Shown here one piece after another: positions 32,049 to 41,509 of a stretch of 64,000 bases of DNA. The number at the start of each line of letters is the position of its first letter. The first letter of the stretch is position 1. A model generated the notes under the pieces. It saw nothing but the letters and a program-made list of their open reading frames with translations, was not told the DNA's origin and did no database searches. A program made the translations under genes and the position numbers. Source of the DNA: Sycon ciliatum. Its lineage: Eukaryota > Porifera > Calcarea > Leucosolenida > Sycettidae. The DNA is taken from positions 2,630,755 to 2,694,754 of the forward strand of contig NC_088643.1 of assembly GCF_964019385.1 (NCBI RefSeq), in the 5' to 3' direction.

Positions 32049-32807
32049 ATGGTTCTGGATGATCGGGCACTGCTCTTGGACGTCAGTGTCCCATTGGACC
32101 ACAGGGTCAATGAGAAGGTGCAGGAGAAGATCAGCAAATACCTGCCCTTGGCAGCAGAGCTGAGGAGGATCTGGAACAAAAAGATAACTATTGTTCCAGT
32201 TATCATTGGTGCTCTGGGTGGTGTGTCAGGAACGAGCCGCAGCCACATCTTAAGCCTTGGGCTCCACGCGTCCGTGATCCAGCGGCTGCAGCAATGTGCT
32301 ATTCTGGGCACCCTGAGAATTGTGCGGTCGGTGACTGGTCATGGATGGGAGAGTGGCATGGTCGGAACGGTCGGTTGACCTTATGTTAGCCTGCCCGTAA
32401 TGTCTCGATGTGTCTCAGTCTGTGTGTTTTATGATTGTGGTGCATCATGTGCTGTGTGACGAGCCGAGAGGCGTGAATTTCTGCCATATGCCCCCAGTCA
32501 TGTATTGTCTTTCTCTGCACATGCCGTTTTATCTCGTCTGAGTTTGTCTTGCTTGGAGTGTCCCATGTGCAGCATGCTTGGTGTTTACTACTTGAGTAGT
32601 TCTGTTATACATGACTGTGATTCTATGTGAGTATCGAAGTTGGTATACTTGAATTTTTCTCTCATGAAGTTTATCAAAATTTGGTTCAGGATTTTCTTTT
32701 ATCTTCATTGATTGGTGCTTCACCCTTGGGTCATATGGATCCCGGTGCTGTGCTTCATGCCTCCTTTCAAGCTTTCTTTTTCTGCTTTGGGAGTGAATAA
32801 AGTCGTC
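32049..32807 (+). mobile_element. R4/Dong-like family 2 copy, strongly 5' truncated
   Basis: Nearly identical to 10968-11725: the last 109 codons from VLDDRALLLDVSVP (endonuclease end) to the TGA at 32378, then the 3' UTR ending TGAATAAAGTCGTCAT beside (AAT)n. The truncation point is exactly at the microsatellite. Confidence 0.82.
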
Positions 32808-32827
32808 ATAATAATAATAATAATAAT
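32808..32827. repeat. (AAT)n microsatellite
   Basis: Short tract joining the R4 3' end to the retrozyme insert. Confidence 0.9.
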
Positions 32828-33570
32828 GTGGAAGAGAAAAAGACATATTGATACGAGTTAAGAGTAACTCTCCATCACTGTAACATGATACTATATACAG
32901 TCAGAAAGTGCAATAACTAGGCACAAAACTGACAGAGTACTGAAACATTCGACGTCCTGACACCTAGCTTCAACACATCTCCGTAGCGCTAACCGACAGC
33001 CTTCCAACTTGGAAGGTTCAAGGTTATGGAAAAGACCAAAGAGGGGAAGGCAAGCGCAACGAAAACGAGCAAAAGCTACAGTCCCAACGGAACAAAGAAT
33101 GTCGATTGTTACTGGACGATGACGAGACCAGTACGATATTTGACAAAGCGGTCTAACTACAATTCGAAGCAGCAAAGCAGCACACCACCCAACTTGGGTG
33201 GGTCATAAATATCAAAGATAAGTAAAGAAAGGGAAGCTTTGCGAAAACGAATTGTACAAGCCGAAAGCCAAACTCCTACAGTACTCCTCATGCATGACAT
33301 TGTGATGGACTAGTTGACTACAAAACAAGTTGTTTCACACGACGTACGTTTCGCCGTATGGTTCGTGACGGCTCATCAGGTGTGCAATTTGAAACTCGGA
33401 TGTTGAGCCATAAATAAATGTGGAAGAGAAAAAGACATATTGATACGAGTTAAGAGTAACTTTCTGACTGTATATAGTATCATGTTACAGTGATGGAGAG
33501 TTACTCTTAACTCGTATCAATATGTCTTTTTCTCTTCCACATTTATTTATGGCTCAACATCCGAGTTTCA
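32828..33570. mobile_element. Palindromic 592-bp retrozyme-like insert, second locus
   Basis: One full minus-sense unit (32828-33420), the start of a second, and a plus-sense arm (about 33463-33570). The left end is the internal site (GTGGAAGAG), and the right end the full terminus (GAGTTTCAAA). It differs at several positions from the array at 2745-6061, for example ATATTGATACG for ATATGGATACG. Confidence 0.8.
33336..33384 (-). ncRNA. Hammerhead ribozyme (592 family, second locus)
   Basis: Minus strand, identical in core and stems to 3255-3303. Confidence 0.88.
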
Positions 33571-33743
33571 AATAATAATAATAATAATATTTTTTTTTTT
33601 TTTTTTTTTTGAATAATAAACTGGTTTATTATGTACTATTATGTGAGATGAAATAAAACAGGAAAGGGCACAGGCCCTGATACGTGCAAGGGATAGCAAT
33701 CAACCTTGCACATGTGTTCTAAATACATGTAAATGTAAATGCA

Positions 33744-33989
33744 CTACAGAACAACAAGGATAATCAAGGCTTGTTTGCTGCTACTTTAAGTTTCATGCTT
33801 ACGCAATCATCAGGCAACATGAAGATCGGGTGCCGACCATGCCGGTATATATGCCAGGAGAGGGTGGTATAAAAAGCTGTGTGAGACTGTGGGGGCTAGC
33901 GCAGTAGCGGTGATGTTTTAGGCAGGGGGCTGTGTGCAGAGTGTGTGGTTGTTGAAGGCAGGGGCTAGCAGTGCAGTGTGAGCGCGAAG
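33744..33989 (-). mobile_element. Short retrozyme-like insertion (246 bp) with 16-bp target duplication
   Basis: Flanked by perfect copies of TGTAAATGTAAATGCA (33728-33743 and 33990-34005). The related 3' UTR at 16264-16279 has that site once. In minus sense it carries a TATA-like TTTTTATACC, a TATATACCGG and a hammerhead near its 3' end. No coding potential. The clean target duplication shows a retroelement-like integration of a small ribozyme-bearing unit. Confidence 0.85.
33776..33829 (-). ncRNA. Hammerhead ribozyme (246-bp element)
   Basis: Minus strand: stem I TGTTGC/GCAGCA (one G-U), CTGATGA, stem II TTGC-GTAA-GCAT (a GNRA-type loop, U-U at the base), GAA, stem III ACTT/AAGT, and cleavage after GUA. 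Confidence 0.78.
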
Positions 33990-34286
33990 TGTAAATGTAA
34001 ATGCAAAACAATTAAAAACAAAAACACAAACAATGAGCAATAACTTCAGGACTGGGCACAAGTCCTAAACCAGTAAAAGGTGCAAGAGATAATAATCAAC
34101 CTTGCGAGTTCGAGTCAAAGCATGCGGACTCACAACAAAATGGCATCAACGTGAGCAAAGAGGAAGAAGAGAAAGGAAACAGCAAAACAAAAAGCAAAGA
34201 CGGAGGATAAACGGCAACAGAACCAAAACTGGCAAACAAACCTGTGACATCATCATGCACAGACACAAAAGACAAATCGAGCCGAG

Positions 34287-35236
34287 TCAAACTGGCATGA
34301 GCGACTCATGCTGCAGGACATCGCTGGGGTGATGGCTGAAATTCACCTTCCTCCGACTACCACGCAACATCATGACGGAGTCACGGACTAGAGTGAAGCC
34401 AAGCTCACAGCGGATCCGTCCCATGAGGATGCTGTACGAGTCTCCGGTTGCCGCTGCCAGGCGAATGGCGAGACGTTTCAACATATTCCGGGCCTCACCG
34501 CCAGCTCCCCCGACAGAGGAGAACACCAATGGAGAGAAGCTGCCCCTCTCCACCCGCCGGATCCGCTCACCATAAGCCGCTTTCTTCTGCTCCTCATGCC
34601 ATCTGTAGGTCGCAGAGAGGGACTTAGTCATGTAAGAGGACGCGCAGGGATAGAAAACCCTTATGTCAAAAAATGCATCCTCTTGCATGGACCAGAGGCC
34701 CCTCCCCTTGACGTCCAGTCTGGCCTGAGGGTCAGTGTTGGCGGCCCTTGGAAGAGCTTCACCAGCAAGGGGTTGAAGAACAGGCTCCGTCTCCACGGCA
34801 TTGCACACTCTGCCAAGAAGGCCGGCAATGTAGTCCCGGACATGGTTGTGGCGGATGATGGGGAAGCCGCCACGTCTGCATATCATGGCATGGTCGGTGG
34901 TGAAAGGCACACCACATAAGCAGGTGTCAGGGATACCAAGAACAGGCCACCCGTAGCGTGCAGCAAGAGCATCCTGGAATGACCTCCTGTCGAGGCTGAA
35001 GCCGTGTGCAGCGATGGGCAGGCACGATAGCCACGAGCTGGCACCGCGGTCGCAACTAGCCTCCAAGGAGCGCTGCTCATGGTCGCTGAGGTCTGCACTG
35101 ATGGTGGCAGTAGTGTCGGACCACAGGGTACGGAGTTTGGCACGGCCCTGGAGCTTAGCATTGCGCACGGTGTCCTCATCAGTGGCCAGCAGTAGGGACT
35201 GGCGCATGATGTTGGCCTGGAGCTCACTGGTGACTG
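34287..35236 (-). pseudogene. Retroelement ORF C-terminal region with zinc and nuclease-like motifs
   Basis: About 316 uninterrupted residues. Order: SSWLSCLPIAAHGFSLDRRS, a zinc-like motif CLCGVPFTTDHAMIC, then HNHVRDYIAGLL, and a candidate nuclease core ARLDVKGRG followed by AFFDIRVFYP (D...D, like RPD...D in restriction-like endonucleases). The tail is FSPLVFSSVGG and IRCELGFTLVRDS. This block is widespread in invertebrate retroelement proteins, but I cannot name the clade. The RT part is missing, cut at the microsatellite. The same C-terminus appears in the fusion at 17831-18703. Confidence 0.6.

Positions 35237-35271
<35 letters not shown>
35237..35271. repeat. (TAA)n microsatellite
   Basis: Tract between the truncated retroelement and a PLE-A insert. 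Confidence 0.9.
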
Positions 35272-35443
35272 TTAAAAATTCGACGAGGAGACAATAATTT
35301 TAATATGGCAATAAGTAGGACGAGCTGAAGCGACATGTGGACTACTTTATTAACAATGTAAGCGATGGAGACGATGCAAGAAACAACCTAAAGGGTAAGG
35401 AAAAATACATGTAAGAAGAAAAAGGGGCAATGGAAAAAAAAGA

Positions 35444-35483
35444 TGATTCGAACAAGTTTTCGTACAACACTCTTCAGGAATCA
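35444..35483 (-). ncRNA. Hammerhead ribozyme (PLE-A copy 2, left arm)
   Basis: Minus strand, identical in stems and core to 555-594. Confidence 0.8.
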
Positions 35484-35764
35484 CCGTTGTACTAAAGAAC
35501 AAAATGAGAACAAAGGAAATAATATAGCAATCAAGGTAGGGTGACACGATACAATGACAGCACTAGAATATCGAGGTGCGATTTCTCACAAAAGTGTGCA
35601 GAAAACAAGGGTATACAAGTAAGAACTAAGCGTGACAAGTGTGTATCAGCAACAAAAACAAAAAAGTGAGAACGAATGATAATAATAACAATAATAAACA
35701 AGAAGGTGACAAAACACATTTAGGCACAAGTGGCAACAACGTTGCCACACTACACAACAAAACA

Positions 35765-36643
35765 TTATTTGAACAATTTTAGGGTAATAACACTATCTTT
35801 CTGGACACACAAATTCGGCTTATGAATGCGCTGACAAACAGCTTCCAAAACTTGTAACTGCAAAAGATAACCATGACGAGCACGGCACAAAACAGAAAAA
35901 CAGGAATCAGAATAAGTACGACAACAGTCAGTACTAGAAACCAAATGATTGTATACTGAAGACTTGTTATTACGAGACGGACGCACACAATCTCGACTCA
36001 CGCGCACACCCTCACACTCACTCTCACCCTCACTCAGCTCACCTTCTCCCTCACTGTCCGAATCAGAACCTGCTCCATCATCCACCGCGGTTTGACTCTC
36101 CTCCTCACTTGCATCGTCCTGCGTCTCACCTTCACCACCCACGCCAACCCTGAATGCCGTTGCCTTCACGTCAGTCGTCGTCCTTTCCGATTGTTTCCTT
36201 TGTATTTTTACCGTGAATTCATAGGTCCGGTTGTAATCTGCTGTAGATCTCCGTGGTCTGTCATTTGCTGCTTTGTTTTGTGGATTAGTTGTTGTTGTTG
36301 TTGGATGTGAACCTGGTGTTGTTGTTGGATGTGCAGCTGGTGTTGTTGTTGCAGCCATGGTTGTTGGTCTTTCTGTTGGATCCAGCTCTGGTTCCGGTGG
36401 GACAAATCGACCGCCGCGGGTGCTCCCCACCAACACAGACCTCGAAGGAGGAGGGTCAGGGGGAGGCAGAGGTGCTGTCACCACTCGAGGCACAGCCCCA
36501 TGCAAAGCACCCAGAGGCACAGACTTAGGCACACCCGAGGGCTGCACCAGTGGCGGTTCCGCACGCACCTCCAAAGAGCTGCCAAGCTCCAGCCCGTCCA
36601 ACACAGATGTCAGAGGGGGAGCGGCAGACAGCGGCAGGGAACT
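35765..36643 (-). pseudogene. PLE-A GIY-YIG C-terminal half
   Basis: An open frame of about 290 residues that starts in the linker (LDGLELGSSLEVRAEPP) after the AT-hook. It contains the Pro/Thr-rich and acidic parts and ends with VLEAVCQRIHKPNLCVQKDS. The first GIY-YIG half is absent because the arm junction cuts the frame. Compared with 877-2295, it has shorter Thr and Gln-codon repeats and several substitutions. Confidence 0.72.
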
Positions 36644-36723
36644 ATGCTGTCATTGTATCGTGTCACCCTACCTTGATTGCTATATTATTTCCTTTGTTCT
36701 CATTTTGTTCTTTAGTACAACGG

Positions 36724-36763
36724 TGATTCCTGAAGAGTGTTGTACGAAAACTTGTTCGAATCA
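36724..36763 (+). ncRNA. Hammerhead ribozyme (PLE-A copy 2, right arm)
   Basis: Plus strand: TGATTC, CTGAAGA, GTG/TAC, GAA, AAC/GTT, C, GAATCA. Confidence 0.8.
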
Positions 36764-36907
36764 TCTTTTTTTTCCATTGCCCCTTTTTCTTCTTACATGT
36801 ATTTTTCCTTACCCTTTAGGTTGTTTCTTGCATCGTCTCCATCGCTTACATTGTTAATAAAGTAGTCCACATGTCGCTTCAGCTCGTCCTACTTATTGCC
36901 ATATTAA

Positions 36908-36943
<36 letters not shown>
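36908..36943. repeat. (TAA)n microsatellite
   Basis: Tract joining the PLE to a SINE dimer. Confidence 0.9.
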
Positions 36944-37441
36944 GTGAGGGCTGCGTCCCACCCGCCTGTGTGGATTCATAGGAAGTGTGAGTTACGAAGT
37001 CTGAAGAAAATGTTGAACGGCCTCTGCTGGGATGACGACTACACCATAGCTCAGTGGTTGGAGCATCGCTGGCTGCAGGCGAAGGTCCCTGGTTCGAGTC
37101 CTGGTGGTGACAGTCAATTTTTTCTTCAGACTTTTCCCGTTTGTCTCTTTCCCTCAAACCAGTTAATATTTTATGACTTGGGGCTCCCCGCGTGCTAGTT
37201 TGTACGTGAAGTGTGTGGGTTACAGCGAGGGCTGCGTCCCACCCGCCTGTGTGGATTCATAGGAAGTGTGAGTTACGAAGTCTGAAGAAAATGTTGAACG
37301 GCCTCTGCTGGGATGACGACTACACCATAGCTCAGTGGTTGGAGCATCGCTGGCTGCAGGCGAAGGTCCCTGGTTCGAGTCCTGGTGGTGACAGTCAATT
37401 TTTTCTTCAGACTTTTCCCGTTTGTCTCTTTCCCTCAAACC

Positions 37442-37444
<3 letters not shown>
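36944..37444 (+). mobile_element. Head-to-tail SINE dimer
   Basis: One 5'-truncated unit (36944 to about 37166) joined without a tail to a full unit (about 37167-37444), period about 281 bp. Both have ATAGCTCAGTGGTTGGAGC (box A) and GGTTCGAGTCC (box B). It ends CCAGTTAA plus (TAA)n. Confidence 0.8.

Positions 37445-37480
<36 letters not shown>
37445..37480. repeat. (TAA)n microsatellite
   Basis: Tract between the SINE and the long R4 copy. Confidence 0.9.
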
Positions 37481-40348
37481 GTTCCAAATGAATGAGCGTG
37501 CTTTCTACCGGACGCTTCGGGAGCCTGCACACCCTGTTAGTGGTGCTTCAAATCGATTGGAGACGCCGCAATTTCCAGAGGCGGGTGAAGCCACCGAATT
37601 CTGGAGTGATCTTCTGTCTACACCTGCGCCGTTCACCGCTGGTGAGTGGTATGTAAGGCAAGCAGAATATTATGAAGAACACGTCCCTGTGCAGAGTAGC
37701 GCAGTTATCACCCAGGACATCCTGGCTGACTGCCTGCGCAAACTAGCCTTGTGGAGGGCTCCGGGCCATGACAAGTTGCATGGGTACTGGTGGAAGAGGC
37801 TGACAAGCCTGCACTCTTACCTTCGGAGAGCCTTCCAGAGGGTGATAGATGGCCACAGTGACATTCCGGGATGGTTGACGTCTGGCGCTACTACTCTCCT
37901 TCCTAAGACTTCTCCACCTTCGGCAATGCCCAAAGATTATAGACCAATTACGTGTCTTCCGATACAGTACAAGCTCTTTACCGCCGCCATATCGAAGATT
38001 ATGTGGCAGCACATCAATCAACATGAAATACTTGCAACGGAGCAGCGCGGTTGTGCAGCAGCTGGTCTTGGTTGCAAGGAGCACCTGATGGTGGATAAGA
38101 TGATTCTGGAGGATGCCCATACGAAAGGGCGAAATCTGGTCATGGCATACCTGGACTTCAAAAAGGCATTTGATAGTGTGTCGCATGAATGGATTCTACA
38201 TGCTTTGACGATGTATCGATTCCACCCGTCTTTGGTCACAACTATTGCTCGTAGCATGCGGAACTGGAGAACGACAATGCACATATGCGACCAGGGAAGA
38301 TGCAGGGTCACTACCGGCAACATTTCAATAAGAAGAGGCATATTTCAAGGTGACACATTATCCCCGTTACTGTTTTGCCTGGCGCTAAACCCAATCAGTT
38401 TTGAGCTCAACCGATTGCCTTTGGGATACAGAGTCAGCTGCAGAGACGCCGAGTTGTCTATCAATCACTCTTGGTACATGGACGACATTAAACTCTATGG
38501 GAAAACTACAAAGGATGTGACTACCCTCGTGTCTACCGTGTGTGGCGTTGGTGATGACATCGGCATGAATCTCAACCCGGCCAAGTGTGCCGTGCTGCAC
38601 GTCAGGAGAGGAAAACCAGATGAAGGATGCTCTATCCAGGTTGGCGATGAGACCATTGCAGAGTCGCTACGACTCAATGAAACATACAAGTACCTTGGAG
38701 TAGTGCAAGCAGCCATGATACCTCACCCGAAGCTCAAGACGCAACTCACTGCAGAATACAAAAAGAGATTGTATTTGCTTCTTAACAGTGGATTGAATGC
38801 GCGAAACATGATCAAGGCCATCAATACGTATGCTCTGCCGGTTATGACATATAGTTATGGAATCGTAAATTGGACCGAGGCTGAAATCAAGACCACAGAT
38901 CGAGTGACAAGATCAGCCTTGACTGCGTCTGGATTTCACCACCCCAAAGCCTCAGTCAACAGGCTCTACATGAAGAGGGGAGATGGAGGCCGGGGCTTGG
39001 TCTCTTGTGAGGATATGCACGGCCGGAGCATGTGTGGCCTGGCCCGCTACATGAGTACCAGCCCAATAGACAGAATAAGCCTGCTTTATCAGTATCATCA
39101 ACAAAAACCTACAACAAAAAGCCACTCAATAACTGCAAAGGCCGCTAAGTTCCTGTCGAGTTTGGATCTGCCAGCAGCTGGACCAGCTTTACCCAATAAG
39201 CATACCATTAAACAAGCGTGCGCTGAGCGAAAATCCAAAACACTTTCCACTATGCCGCTGCATGGGAGGTATTGGAGCCGATTGGAGGAGAATCGCCTAG
39301 ATAAGGAGCTTACCTTCATGTGGTTGAAATCAAGGACACTGAAACCTTCAACTGAAGGCATGATTATGGCAGCACAAGACCAATCCCTCAAAACGAAAAA
39401 TTACCAATACGCCATAATGAAGTCAATTCCTCGAACTGATGCCAATTGCAGGCTTTGCAAGGGCAGCTTAGAAACAATTGACCACATTGTCAGTGCCTGC
39501 CCAGTTCTGGCTCGGACCAGTTACATTGAACGACATAACCGGATAGTAAAGTATGTGCACTTCGAAATGTGTAAAGCACGAGATCTACCTACTGGTGCTT
39601 CACGATTCGACCACCAGCTCAAGGCATTGGTCAAGAGTAATCAGTATCGCCTCTATTGGGAGTATTCGGTCCCAACTGACCTGAAACTATCAGCAAACAG
39701 GCCCGATCTGCTCCTTGTTGATGACAAGGAGCGCATCGCCTACATTATAGACATCAGCGTTCCTGGTGAGAACAACATCAATAAGAAAATGGCTGAAAAG
39801 CGCTCGAAATATTATGATTTGAAGCGGGAGATTTCGAGGATTTGGTCCCTCAACCAGGTTGACGTGGTCCCTGTGGTTGTCGGTGCCCTGGGAGGCTTGG
39901 TGGGCGAGACTCCTCAATGCCTTCGGACTGTGCAGGGAGGAGACCTGGCTATTGTGCAACAGGAGGCTATACAAGGTTCGATTAAAATACTGAGAACTAT
40001 CCTTAACATGTAGATGCACCTCTGCTGCGTTTGCATGTTCAATAGCTAAGAGACTTGAATAACGACTGATAAAGACTGATATTTCCTTTGTTACTACTCC
40101 CTTCATTGGTTGATGTATTTTGCCTGTCGCTGCAAATACTTTATTGTTGTTTTGATGTTGGAGTTCGGATTGAGTTTCTTTCCTTTCTTCCTCTTCCTTC
40201 AACTAGTTCTTGTCCCTTTGGTTTTTAGGTTTTATTTATTTATTTATTTTTGTTTTTGTTTTTTCACTTTCTTTTTGCTGTCCCACCCATGGAAATATTT
40301 CCCGGTGGGTCTGGCTTATCGCCTTCGAAAGAAGTGAATAAAGGAGAA
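37481..40348 (+). mobile_element. R4/Dong-like retrotransposon, family 1, near complete
   Basis: The longest R4-type copy: uninterrupted coding region, 3' UTR 40014-40348 ending GAATAAAGGAGAA, then (ATA)n. The N-terminal DNA-binding region expected upstream of the RT is missing, so it is 5' truncated at the microsatellite. Confidence 0.85.
37488..40013 (+). CDS. R4/Dong-like reverse transcriptase with restriction-like endonuclease
   Basis: 841 codons from the first Met after the microsatellite. Reverse transcriptase: APGHDKLHGYWWK, KDYRPITCLPIQYKLF, LVMAYLDFKKAFDSVSH, RRGIFQGDTLSPLLFCLALN, and the catalytic YMDD at 330-333. Zinc motif C654-x2-C657-x8-H666-x4-C671. Restriction-like endonuclease core RPD 738-740 with the second acidic residue Asp755 (IIDISVP). 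The tail VVPVVVGALGG is shared with family 2. The protein would cut TAA repeats and prime reverse transcription from the nick. The missing N-terminus means this copy is unlikely to be fully functional, but the absence of stops suggests it is young. Confidence 0.88.
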   Translation: MNERAFYRTLREPAHPVSGASNRLETPQFPEAGEATEFWSDLLSTPAPFTAGEWYVRQAEYYEEHVPVQSSAVITQDILADCLRKLALWRAPGHDKLHGYWWKRLTSLHSYLRRAFQRVIDGHSDIPGWLTSGATTLLPKTSPPSAMPKDYRPITCLPIQYKLFTAAISKIMWQHINQHEILATEQRGCAAAGLGCKEHLMVDKMILEDAHTKGRNLVMAYLDFKKAFDSVSHEWILHALTMYRFHPSLVTTIARSMRNWRTTMHICDQGRCRVTTGNISIRRGIFQGDTLSPLLFCLALNPISFELNRLPLGYRVSCRDAELSINHSWYMDDIKLYGKTTKDVTTLVSTVCGVGDDIGMNLNPAKCAVLHVRRGKPDEGCSIQVGDETIAESLRLNETYKYLGVVQAAMIPHPKLKTQLTAEYKKRLYLLLNSGLNARNMIKAINTYALPVMTYSYGIVNWTEAEIKTTDRVTRSALTASGFHHPKASVNRLYMKRGDGGRGLVSCEDMHGRSMCGLARYMSTSPIDRISLLYQYHQQKPTTKSHSITAKAAKFLSSLDLPAAGPALPNKHTIKQACAERKSKTLSTMPLHGRYWSRLEENRLDKELTFMWLKSRTLKPSTEGMIMAAQDQSLKTKNYQYAIMKSIPRTDANCRLCKGSLETIDHIVSACPVLARTSYIERHNRIVKYVHFEMCKARDLPTGASRFDHQLKALVKSNQYRLYWEYSVPTDLKLSANRPDLLLVDDKERIAYIIDISVPGENNINKKMAEKRSKYYDLKREISRIWSLNQVDVVPVVVGALGGLVGETPQCLRTVQGGDLAIVQQEAIQGSIKILRTILNM

Positions 40349-40369
40349 ATAATAATAATAATAATAATA
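40349..40369. repeat. (AAT)n microsatellite
   Basis: R4 3' junction. Confidence 0.9.
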
Positions 40370-40637
40370 CAAAAGAGAGAGAGGTTGGAAGCTTTGTTAC
40401 AACTCTGAGTTTCACGTATACAGAAGAGAGAGAGAGAGATTGGAAGCTTTGTTACAACTCTGAGTTTCACGTATTACTACGATCATCAGGCAACCCCCCT
40501 GCCTGATGATCATAGTATTATGTGAAACTCAGAGTTGTAACTAAGCTTCCAATCTCTCTCTTGTGTACAAGGCTCTGCCCTACATGGGTATTCATTGACT
40601 TTTCGGAAAGTGAATTGAAGCAAACCACTTGACTACA
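40370..40637. mobile_element. Palindromic short hammerhead element
   Basis: The left arm (minus sense) and right arm (plus sense) meet at CAACCCCCCTGCC near 40495. GGAAGCTT, GTTAC and ACTCTGAGTTTCAC occur in both orientations. The left arm also has a partial duplication (40385-40420). Both outer ends abut AAT repeats (to 40369 and from 40638). The right arm is longer. Confidence 0.7.
40451..40494 (-). ncRNA. Hammerhead ribozyme (short element)
   Basis: Minus strand: stem I GTTGC/GTAAC, CTGATGA, stem II CGTA-GTAA-TACG above a U-U pair, GAA, stem III ACTC/GAGT, and cleavage after GUU. The plus-strand counterpart near 40502-40552 has lost its stem I. Confidence 0.75.
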
Positions 40638-40746
40638 AATAATAATAATAATAAATCTGGTGACGTTGCCTGAGCCAGCATTCTCCCCATAAATTACGTC
40701 TCCAGATTTAGCGCTGAATTTGTTTATGACCCTATTATATGTGTCG

Positions 40747-41391
40747 ATATTCGACGATAAGCATACTGCTGGGTAGATGCGAGTATCAGTTCAAGTGTCT
40801 GATGATTGCCTAGCAGCAGGAAGCACAGAGTTCAAGTACACTGTACAACCAACCTTTACGTCATCCGCTTAGTCTGCTATGTACCGTAGTTGGAAGATAT
40901 GTGGGCGCCGCGCTACCCCGCACATCAGCTCTCAATACGTGCTACAGCTGGGAGTATTAGTAGCTGAAAACGCACCCGTGGCACCATAACTACATTCGTC
41001 GCGTTGAGAAAGGTTAGCTCTGCTCTCTGTATTTCTTTGACTTTTTTGGAAGGCGCACAGCTATTTTGTGTCTACATGTATGTTTGTTTGTTTGTTTGTT
41101 TATTTACGGATTCTCCAGAGGTTAATGGATACCTATCATGGGAGTCTCACCAAACCAATAAAATAATGAAAATAAAATTATGTATGGAGTATAAAAAACT
41201 CAAAATCTTAGATTTTCTAAGTCAAATGTATCAGTGTATTGTAGCGTACAGGCCACTTACTTTCAAGTTTCAACACCATTATTTACGAAAGGAAACAGTA
41301 GAACTTTGAGGCAATAGTAGAAGGAGAAAAAAGCCACACGGGTTGTTCAAATGGAGATTTTGAGTATTCCAAGATGGCGGAAGACAAGTGC
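40747..41391. repeat. Segmental duplication, copy 1 (left part)
   Basis: Matches 53713-54357 almost base for base. With 45862-47570 it forms one block that was contiguous before the CR1/Jockey-like element inserted at 41391. No gene recognised in it. Confidence 0.85.
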
Positions 41392-41509
41392 TTTTTTCAG
41401 TTTACAAGTCGGATGCAGTTTTTGACGCTCCTCTGTAGTGTGTTTTTTCCTTAATCGTTTTGCCTGCCAATTTCATATGTCATAAGTCCAGTCTATCAGG
41501 AATCAAGAA

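Larger units (their letters stand above)
33590..35236 (-). mobile_element. Poly(A)-tailed retroelement, 5' truncated
   Basis: The T-run at 33590-33611 is the poly(A) tail in minus sense. The 3' UTR spans 33612-34286 and contains a nested retrozyme. The coding part (34287-35236) is cut by the (TAA)n at 35237. It shares its 3' UTR with 16120-16465. Confidence 0.75.
35272..36907. mobile_element. Palindromic Penelope-like insert (family A, second copy)
   Basis: Left arm minus sense (35272 to about 36643) with the ORF 3' part. Right arm plus sense (about 36640-36907) with the terminal region including a hammerhead. The left arm reaches the full terminus (TTTAAAAATTCG), and the right arm stops at the internal CATATTAAAA. 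It is about 98% alike to the copy at 385-2439 by eye but has a different arm junction, so the two are independent events. Confidence 0.8.

Noticed and set aside
41004..41309. 101-codon frame conserved in both duplicates (also at 53856-54275)
   Set aside because: Conservation is explained by the recent segmental duplication. The composition is non-protein-like, and the upstream extension differs.
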